Source: Chelonoidis abingdonii
Taxonomy: Eukaryota; Chordata; Testudines; Testudinidae
Assembly (NCBI RefSeq): GCF_003597395.2
Contig: NC_133769.1
Location: forward strand, 50,194,258-50,258,257
Direction: 5' to 3'
DNA length: 64,000 nt
The notes under the pieces: generated by a model
The model's database searches: none
What the model was told of the DNA's origin: nothing
What the model saw: only the letters and a program-made list of their open reading frames with translations
Part shown: positions 56,280 through 64,000 of the stretch, piece by piece
Layout of the letters: each line of letters begins with the position of its first letter
Position numbering within the stretch: position 1 is the first letter of the stretch
Made by a program: the position numbers and the translations under genes

Positions 56280-58055
56280 ATAAGAATGAATTGTGTTGTG
56301 CCACCCAGGAAAGGATGTCAAACAGGCAGGCAGAAATGGGAGTCTGAACAGAAAGGCATAGATCAGAAGTGGTGCATTTGGGATTGATTGGTATAAAGAC
56401 AGTAGCTTGAGCCATGTAACTAGCTGAGATTTCCCTGGTGTGAACTGTAGAGAGAGAAGAGGTGAGGACCAAACCCTGCAGAATTTGAACAGGTACTGGG
56501 AGGGGAAGGAATAGGAACACCCCAAAGAAGAAGAGATTTGAGAGTCAGAAGAGAAGCAGGGGAACACAGGATCTCTGACCCCTATGAGGAAGACAGAAGG
56601 AAGGAGTGATTGACCACATTGAAATTGGCCAATAAATCAAGATGAATGAGGATGGACAACAAGTCTGGTGACACAGGTGACTTTGTTAAGGGCAGGCTGA
56701 GTGGAGTCTAGGTAGCAGAAGCCAGATTGGAGGGATTCCAGGAGACAGTTAGGAGTCCGGCCACTGAGGCATCTGGTATAAATGATGGGTTCAAAGAATC
56801 TGAAGACAGACGGAGTTGGAGCAGTAGCTGGAAATAGCAGTGAAGTCAAACAGAGTTTTATTGAGCATAAGAGAGAAAATGACACACTTGAAGGTAGAGG
56901 GTGAAGAGCTGGATGAGAGAAGGGTAAAGGATGGAATAAGAGTAGGAGGAAGGGAGGTCAGAAGCAGGAAGGAAATGGGTTGTGGTTGTAGGTGAAGGTA
57001 ACTGTTGACAAGGAGAAATAATTCCAAGATAGTTTCAGGGATTAAGGAGGAGGAGTTGTAGGGAAAGAAAAGAGGAGGAGCAAATAAGTGGGATGGAGAG
57101 AGAGGAAGTGGTGGTAGCATATGGGATAGTGCATCAAATTTCTCTGAAGAAATTAGCAAGGTGCTGGCAGGTTGCAAGAGCAGGATTAATTTGGGCAGAA
57201 TTAAAAAAAAAGGCAGCACAGCTGAAGGAGGTGAGAACAAAAATGTGCTGGAGGAGTTCTGCATGGTCCCTCAGTTTTGTCCAGGTGCATTCACTTGTGA
57301 AAGCTGAGGTGAAGAGGAATCAGATGTGAGGAATGAACCAGGGCGCGGGGAGAAGGAAGCAAAAGAGAAAAGTATAAAGGTTGGACTTGTAGGTGGCCCT
57401 GGCAGGATGCTGATAAAGGAAAAGTTGGATGATTGGTTTGTGTGGAACGAGCAGCAGAGACATTAATGGCATGGGATGCAGCAAAGGAGCTCTACTGACC
57501 ATTCCAGTTCCCCTGTTTCATTATCTCAGAAATGTGGAATGGACCAGAGCAGTAGCACGTTTCTGTCTCCTACACAGTACAGGCTGGATTCTTTATTCCT
57601 TGTGTACTCAAAACTCTGGTTGACTTAATTGTGAGTCTGGGATGTTCAAGGAATGGAGGATCTGGACATATTACTGGGAATTCAAATTTTGGCATGCCAA
57701 TTTTTATAACAAAGTTTGCTTGAAGGAGAATTAGCCAAAGTACAACATGAATCCAGCTTAACAACCATAATTAAAATGTGAATGGAAATGCTTTCAATGT
57801 AATGCTCTTTATTGCAATGTTTCAGAAATGAAGTTTTAACAACAGTATCAATAATAGGTTCCCACATGATAGGAAAGCATGAACAAAATGTGAGGAAAAA
57901 ATAAAGAAAATACAAGTAGAGCTCACTGAGTACTGAATTTGACATGGTCCAAAGAGCATAGGACCAAATTCTTCCTTAGTGTAACTAAATAAACATCATA
58001 GAGTTATACCAGGGGAAAATTGGGTGCATTTCCTCTTATTTTTATTAGTTACTAT
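56280..58055. other. Purine-rich non-coding stretch
   Basis: 56400-57430 is strongly purine-rich on the plus strand (AGGAGGAAGG, GAGAGAAG-type phrases), so minus-strand frames stay open for up to 157 codons (56791-57264) with low-complexity Leu/Ser/Pro products. It may be an ancient repeat, but I cannot name the family. No gene. Confidence 0.5.
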
Positions 58056-58059
58056 TAGT

Positions 58060-58290
58060 ATTGTTGTATTAGTGCCTAGAGGATCCAACCAAGGTCAGGT
58101 TCCCATTGCACTATGCACTGCACAAAAATATAGTGACAGTAAATGCCCCAGAGAGTTTTGCCATTGACTGCAAAGGCACAAGAATGGCATCCTAATTGAT
58201 TTGCCCAAGGACCAGTCTGCAGTGAGAATGGAATTGAATCCAGATCTACAAAGTCCTAGTCAGATGCCTTAGCCACAAGATCATCCTTCC
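58060..58290. repeat. MIR-like or L3-like old repeat
   Basis: TAGTGCCTAGAGGATCCAAC, CAGGTTCCCATTGCACTA and further on TGATTTGCCCAAGG, CCTAGTCAGATGCCTTAGCC and CAAGATCATCCTTCC are phrases of old amniote SINEs. Confidence 0.5.
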
Positions 58291-58294
58291 TCTC

Positions 58295-58915
58295 AAGTCC
58301 ATCAATTTCTTCTTGGCTGGAAGGAAAATTACTGTGATATGGAAGAGAAAGAAAATGTAAAGTAGAAGAAAAAGTGAAGGCGTCTCAGAACTTTGAAAAG
58401 GATATGGAAGACTAAGGACCCCAGGATAAAACAAAATACAGTGGTGTACCAGAAGTGTAGGCAGTATTAGGCAGAAATGATAATGGGCTTCCAGGCCTAA
58501 GCATGCATCAAACCTGTAAAATTTCAGTCCAGTTTCTAGTGACCCTGTGGCCACATTACAAAAATTACCATCACAATCAGTTCTAATTGGCTCTCTTGTT
58601 AGAAGTCTCAGCAGGAAGGCCTGAGATTGAAGAAGCATAGAAAATGAGCTTCTATCTGATTAGCTACTACTATCCCATTGACTAACAGCTCAGAGTTGTG
58701 GCACATAAGCAGTACAGTGTACAAGTGTGTGCACTGCTGCTGTCTGTTCTGTACTCCGATGGATAAAGAAAGGAATTCAGTACCCAGTGGTGCCAAGCAG
58801 TTACTTCTCTCAAGCACTAAATTAAATTTAAAAATCCAGATCTGGCTTCTGCATTCAGTTGAGCTGTTCAACAAAACACACAGCCACACAGAAATAGCAT
58901 TTGTATCTCCACAAA
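58295..58915. other. No gene seen
   Basis: Non-coding. Overlapping frames of about 130 codons on the minus strand (58246-58638, 58608-59003) have no recognised domain, and the second runs into CR1. Confidence 0.5.
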
Positions 58916-59003
58916 GAATCATAGCATCATAGAAGATTCGCGTTGGAAGAGACCTCAGGAGGTCATCTAGTCCAACCCCCTGCTCAAAGCAAGACCAACA
59001 CAA

Positions 59004-59582
59004 CTAAATCATCCCAGCCAAGGCTTTGTCAATCTGGGCCTTAAAAATCGCTAAGGGTGGAGATTTCACCACCTTCTTAGGTAACACATTCCAGTGCTTC
59101 ACCACACTCCTACTGAAATAGTTTTTCCTAATATACAACCTAGACCTCCCCCACTGCAATTTGAGACCATTGCTCCTTGTTCTGTCATCTGCCACCATTG
59201 ACAACAGCCTTGCTCCACCCTCTTTGGAACCCCCCTTCAAATAGTTGAAGGCTGCTATCAAATCCTCTCTCACTCTTCTTTTCTGCAGACTAAATAAGCC
59301 CAATTCCCTCAGTCCCTCCTCATAAGTCATGTGCCCCAGCCCCCTAATCATTTTTGTTGCCCTCTGCTGGACTCTTTCCAATTTTTCCACATTCTTCTTG
59401 TAGTGTGGTGCCCAAAACTGGACGGAGTACGCCAGATGAGTCCTCACCAGTGCCAAATAGAGGGGAATGATCACGTCCCTCAATCTGCTGGCAATGTTCC
59501 TACTTATACAGCCCAAAATGCTGTTAGCCTTCTTGGCAACAAGGGCAGACTGTTGACTCATATCCAGCTTCTCATCCACCAT
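59004..59582 (-). pseudogene. CR1 ORF2 C-terminal region
   Basis: A 192-codon open stretch to the natural ORF2 end: [95 protein letters not shown] and the final [13 protein letters not shown]. It is the best preserved CR1 coding piece here. It is a fragment with no promoter or start of its own. Confidence 0.85.
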
Positions 59583-59778
59583 AATCCTAGATCGTTTTCT
59601 GCAGAACTACTGCCTAGCCACTTGGTCCCTACTCTATAGCAGTGCATGGGATTCTTTTGTCCGAAGTGCAGAATTCTGCACTTGTTCTTGTTGAATCTCA
59701 TCAGATTTCTTTTGGCTCAATCCTCTAATTTGTCTAGGCCCCTCTGTATCCTATCCCTACCCCGCAGTGTATCTACCA

Positions 59779-59928
59779 CTCCTCCCAGTTTACTGTCATC
59801 TGCAAACTTGCTGAGGGTGTGGTCCATGCATCCTCCAGATCATTAATGATTGACCTCTCCCCACAGCTTAGTGTCATCCATGAACTTGCTGAGGGTGCAA
59901 TCCATCCCATCATCCAGATCATTAATGA
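59779..59928 (-). repeat. Tandem duplication of the CR1 RT motif
   Basis: Two units of about 71-74 bp, 59779-59849 and 59856-59928, share the plus-strand phrases AACTTGCTGAGGGTG and CCAGATCATTAATGA. On the minus strand each encodes the IND.DD...SKF.DDT region around the catalytic FADD box. Confidence 0.75.
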
Positions 59929-60239
59929 AGATGTTGAACAAAACCATCCCCAGGACCCACCCCTGAGGCACTCTGCTTGACACCGGCTGCCAACTAGACA
60001 TCGAGCCATTGTCACTGCCCGTTGAGTCTGATGATCTAGCCAGTTTTTATCCACCTTATAGTCCATTCATCCAATCCATACTTCTTTAGCTTGCTGGAAA
60101 GAATACTGTGGGAGACCATATCAAAAACTTTACTAAAGTCAAGGTATATCATGTCCACTGCTTTCCCCATATCCACAGATCCAGTTATCTCATCATAGAA
60201 GGCAATCAGGTTGATCAGTTAAGAAGTTCATTATACTTT

Positions 60240-61855
60240 TTTTCTCTTGCACAAAACAGCAATCCTGAGCTTGCAGAGCCAAAATATCACTTTACATGGC
60301 AGCGAAAACTCGTTTGTATTTTGAAAGCAAATAGAGCTTCAAGATTGAATAACAATGCTATATTCCCTTGTTCCTGTACATGATAGTTCCTGTTACAGCC
60401 ATTGTGTCATTGTTAAATGTGAATGGTGCCTCTAGCATAAGTATTATGCATATTATTCAGTGCAACTTCTCTCACATACCCATATTGATGAGCATCTGTT
60501 AGAGTATCCTTGATTCAATGCATTATGTAAGTGAAATACGGGAAAATATTGCCCCCTTGGTGGACTGCAACATTCAGAAAACAGTACTGAATCTATTTAG
60601 AAATACAGCCCTAAAGATAGATAATCCAGAATTAGGAATGCATACATCACACAGAGCTCCAGAAATGTCTACACTTATATTTTGCTGATAGGCATTAAGC
60701 TCTCACTAACTATCTTTGTATCTGTTTTTCCTAATCTATATTGGAAATATATGGCTTATTCTCCCTCCAGCTCAGTTACGTTATCTTTCTTTTTCTCCCT
60801 TTCCTTAAATAGGTTCGGAAAGGACTTTGTTATTAGTCTTTTGTGGGTGGTGAAGATTATGAGAGAGTTTGTTATTCCTTTGTTACTCAGGTTTACAAAT
60901 TGGGGGTTTTATTATCTCCGTGACTGCTTCTGGATCTCCAGATAATAGCAATGTCTCTAATGGGACTAATTACATGCTTGAAAGTAGGCAATTGTCAATA
61001 TTTTCATGTCTTCAAACCAGTTCTAATGCCTATAGTGAATATGGACAGCTACAGGACTGGCATATAGCACTAGCATGCGTCCCTATCAAGAGTGGTGAAA
61101 ATGGGGTTTTATTTAATATGTCCTACCACGCTCACCTGATTAGAAACATAAGATGAACAAATATATGAGCTAGAAGTTATGGCAGTTTACACCTCAACAG
61201 CTGTCTCCTCTGTTTTCTTTGACCAAGAAATCTTCATATAGCAAAAACAGTTTAAAGGTTTCTTTTACTTTTTTTTACCAATAGGCAAAATATTCCCAGT
61301 TCTAGTAATATTCCCCATTAGGTTCCCAATCTTCCAAAATTTAAATGGGTGCTTATTTTTGTTACCAGGGTCTCCACCTAGTCACAGTGGAGTTATGCAT
61401 CTGCTTAAGTGTCTGCAGGACCACAGCCTATATGTATAGTGAGTACTTGCTCAAAGAGATAATATCTTACCTATGAGTGGAAAGGTTAAAAAAGCCATTT
61501 TGACTGCATCTACATACAAATTACATGCCAAAAATTAGCTTAAAAAGTCATTTAGTAGACCTGTTAGACATTTTTAAACCCAAAACTTTCCCACTCAAAA
61601 ATGGGATTCAATGTGAACATTTTTCATGGTAAAAATGTCATTGTTGACATCATATAAAAACCCCAATAGCAAATTTCTAGATAACATTTCAAATTTGAAT
61701 TTTGTTTGTTGCGGTTCTCAAAACTGATTTTTTTTCAAAATTTCAATTTTGTGCGTTCTCCTTTTTCCACTACTGAATGCAATAGACTGAATGGTGTCTG
61801 AGCTTTCGGTTTTTCCCCACTTTTTCTTTTTTCCACTCTGTAATTTTTCAAAATA
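60240..61855. other. No gene seen
   Basis: AT-rich non-coding sequence. 61560-61850 has phrases (AACATTTTTCATGG, CAAAATTTCAATTTTG) that may be related to the 62364 element, but borders are not clear. Confidence 0.45.
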
Positions 61856-61859
61856 TCAT

Positions 61860-61985
61860 ACTATCTGTGAGGTAAAGTGGTATTACTAACCCCATTTTAC
61901 AGATGAGAAAACTGAGATGAAGTGACTTCTCTGAGGCCACATAACGAATCAGTGGCAGAGTCAGGACTAGCCTTTAGGACTTCCT
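61860..61985 (+). repeat. MIR-like SINE
   Basis: CTATCTGTGAGGTAAAGTGG, CCCATTTTACAGATGAGAAA, ACTGAGATGAAGTGACTTCT, GAGGCCACATAACGAATCAG and TGGCAGAGTCAGGACTAGCC follow the MIR core and 3' part closely. Confidence 0.7.
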
Positions 61986-62094
61986 AACTTTAGTTGCAAT
62001 TATGAGTTTTAAGCACTTTTGAAAAATCAGGCCTCACTGTCTCAAGATGAACACCCAGAAAATGAGGAATACACAATTATTGGTCACCTGTGAA

Positions 62095-62180
62095 AAGTTT
62101 AGTTTAAGGAATTCTGTGGCAGAGACAGGGATAGAATCCAGTCCTCCAGAGTGGCATTCAACCACTTTGACTATGAGACT
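62095..62180 (+). repeat. MIR-like fragment
   Basis: GGCAGAGACAGGGATAGAATCC and CCAGAGTGGCATTCAACCACT keep the order of the last MIR segment. Confidence 0.4.
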
Positions 62181-62363
62181 ATCTTTTTTCCCCTGCAATC
62201 CCCCTACCTCGTTCACTACACACCTGGAAAAAAGTTGACAGGTGTCCTATTGATGACAGCCACATTCATTACACAGCCCTGATCCTTCCCTAAAAACCAT
62301 CCATCCTGTGCAGGATTTCAATGAAAAAAAATGTGTGATCATGTAAATAAAGATGGTATCCTA

Positions 62364-63044
62364 ATTAGAGCTGGTTGAAAATTTTCTGACGAAACGTTTT
62401 TCCATTGGAAAATGTCAAGTCGCCAAATCAAAATGTTGTGCAAGAACATGTCGATTTTCATAACATTTCATTAAAAAATCAAAATGAAGCATTTAGATAA
62501 GGTTTTGACCTTTGTGGAATGAAATGTTTCATTTTTTTTTGTTTGTTTTAAATAACTTTTCCTGGAGAAATGTGCGTTAGGCAGAAATGTTCAGTTTCAA
62601 CCAAGTTCTGCGTAAACATAAACAGAGTTCTGATGGAACCCAGCCTGGTTTGCTACCAGTTCCCCTGGTGGGTGGAGGAGGAGGCCAGGTTTCCAGGTCT
62701 GTGGCTTCAGGTCAGCTCCACCATGCAGGCAGCATCTCAGGGATGCGAGGATACTTGCTTCATGTTGGGGACTTCCCCGAGTCCCTGGGACTCCACGGGC
62801 TCCTCCTGATACCAGGGACTCTGTGAGTTGCCTCTAAGTCCCTGGGAGCAACCAGAGAAGTGCCCCAGAGTCAGGGCAGCTGGCTACTCCATTTCATTAA
62901 GAACAAAAATCCAACAAGAATGATTTGATTTTTCAAAAAATAATTATTGGACATTTCTTTCTGTTGGAAATTTTTTACATTTTTTGTTTTCATTCTGAAT
63001 CAAAATGAAACATCAGAATGTCCCACAGAATGCTCAGCACTAAT
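62364..63044. mobile_element. Non-autonomous element with short inverted ends
   Basis: Starts ATTAGAGCTGGTTGAAAATT and ends CAGCACTAAT, an imperfect 10-bp inverted repeat. The outer parts are AT-rich and rich in AAAATTT/GAAATGTTTC phrases, inverted to each other; the centre (62635-62880) is GC-rich. No transposase. I know similar reptile repeats (AGAGCTGGTCGAAAATTTTC), but not the superfamily. Confidence 0.5.
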
Positions 63045-63049
63045 GAGCC

Positions 63050-64000
63050 AGGACTTGATTATAAAGGTTGAGAAGGGTTCAGAATTATGAACATCAGTAA
63101 ATAGAAGAGCTGAGACCAGAACTTGTGATCTCCTGGTTCCCAGTTATTAATATTTGTACCATAATAGCCCCTAACAGGGATCAGGACCCTATTTCCTGCC
63201 CTTTGGATAACAAGGAGGCTCCTTCCCCAGGTGGTGCTCTAGGGCCTAGAGAATAGGGTGGAATTTGCTGGATCCAGGATGTATGAATTGGTGGTAACCT
63301 GGTCTAGTCTAGCTCTCTCTCCCAACTACAATGGTTCTGGCAGCTGCCAGCCTGAATCTCTTCGCAAGGGTTTCTGATCTGGCCCACAGGAAGTGGGGGA
63401 GCCCCTGCCCTATGTGGTGCCAGGTCTGCAAGTTAGGTCAGGATGGGAAGGAGCCTGGCTTGGCCAAGCCCATCTTGGCTTTCTCTTGTCCATAATGCTG
63501 CTATAGTTGCTCCCAGGTTGAGCACCTGCTCCTGGGGAAAAGGGGTTCAAGATGCCATGTAGCAGTGGTGAGGGTCATATGCAGGCCTTTAAAATGTTCA
63601 GGGTATTTGGCATAGAGTTTCACAGAACAGTTTAAAGCAAATCCCTGGATTTCAGGCTCTTCCTCTGCTGAATTTTAAGGGCTTGCTGCAAACAATGGAG
63701 GTGTTAGAGAATCATAAAAAAGTCATAAGAATTTTATACCATAAATAGTGTAGGCAACTTAAAAATTGGGGTCACTGTCAGCTCCCCTTATAAAAGTAAA
63801 TAAAATGTGTATAAAACCACTAACGATTGGACAGTAAGGATTGAATTAATCTGTTTTGGGATTATGTGTCCAATGATGCAGAAAAAGTGAATGTGGAATT
63901 TATTGGACTGGGTACCTAATGTTTATGAGATTTCAGATGTATCATTGTGCATGTAATCTTTCCTATGTCGTCTGGATAAGATTAAGAATAATCATTTAGT
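63050..64000. other. No gene seen
   Basis: Non-coding to the window end. A MIR-like phrase (TTGTGATCTCCTGGTTCCCAG) is near 63121. Confidence 0.45.

Larger units (their letters stand above)
58917..60235 (-). mobile_element. CR1 LINE, longest 3' copy in the window
   Basis: On the minus strand, ending at about 58917 (plus-strand CATAGCATCATAGAAGATTC). It covers 3' UTR, ORF2 tail (59004-59582), the RT catalytic region (59773-59930, tandemly duplicated) and, up to 60235, the region before it (plus-strand CTTTACTAAAGTCAAGGTAT, encoding the DFTKVFDMVSH-type motif on the minus strand). Confidence 0.9.

Noticed and set aside
56791..57264. 157-codon minus-strand frame rich in Leu, Ser and Pro
   Set aside because: Opposite a purine-rich tract, which removes stops on the minus strand; the product is low in complexity with no domain.
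1..64000. An undescribed defence, toxin or secondary-metabolite system
   Set aside because: The sequence is vertebrate non-coding DNA full of transposable elements; no operon-like gene cluster, CRISPR array or conserved unknown gene set is present.

Overview
The window looks like intergenic or intronic DNA of a reptile, most likely a hidden-necked (cryptodiran) turtle. The reasons are many CR1 LINE copies, a tRNA-headed SINE with a CR1-like tail of the tortoise PolIII/SINE type (23440-23617), and abundant short inverted-repeat elements of the hAT and PIF/Harbinger kinds. I recognise no host protein-coding gene, rRNA, functional tRNA or CRISPR array. Every recognisable reading frame belongs to a decayed transposable element; the other open frames are short and resemble nothing I know.

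Layout. 1-2390: RTE-like LINE on the minus strand, running off the left edge. 2650-3135: G-rich interspersed repeat. 4903-5565: solo LTR with 5-bp target duplication. 5759-6640: CR1 on the minus strand. 8093-8332 and 12152-12391: hAT-type MITEs. 12552-14221: PIF/Harbinger deletion derivative that still holds the start of its Myb-like ORF and the end of its transposase. 19905-23617: CR1 pieces, a hAT MITE, an LTR-like repeat and the SINE. 24376-24650: a MITE lying in one arm of a 335-bp inverted duplication whose other arm (32273-32607) stops at the only N in the window. 25875-26079: hAT MITE. 27132-34762: scattered CR1 pieces.

34765-38915 is a three-level nest. A plus-strand RTE-like LINE is split by a minus-strand RTE-like LINE (10-bp target duplication), which is itself split by a 632-bp solo LTR (4-bp target duplication). 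Another solo LTR follows at 39276-39881, then an LTR-like repeat, CR1, a Harbinger-like MITE and an L2-like reverse transcriptase fossil up to 42520.

49765-51145 is a fold-back element carrying two further MITEs. 51677-56273 is a Ty3/Gypsy element with 188-bp LTRs, a 5-bp target duplication and a primer-binding site matching tRNA-Ser(GCU). Its 3' half appears twice, once in an indel-rich form that includes host flank, which points to an assembly fault. 58917-60235 is the longest CR1 3' copy; MIR-like and small DNA elements follow.

I found no new biological system. The most useful observations are the dated order of insertions in the nest, the Harbinger derivative joining two ORF ends, the hAT MITE family with four target duplications, and two places where the assembly should be checked (32608 and 52998-56370).
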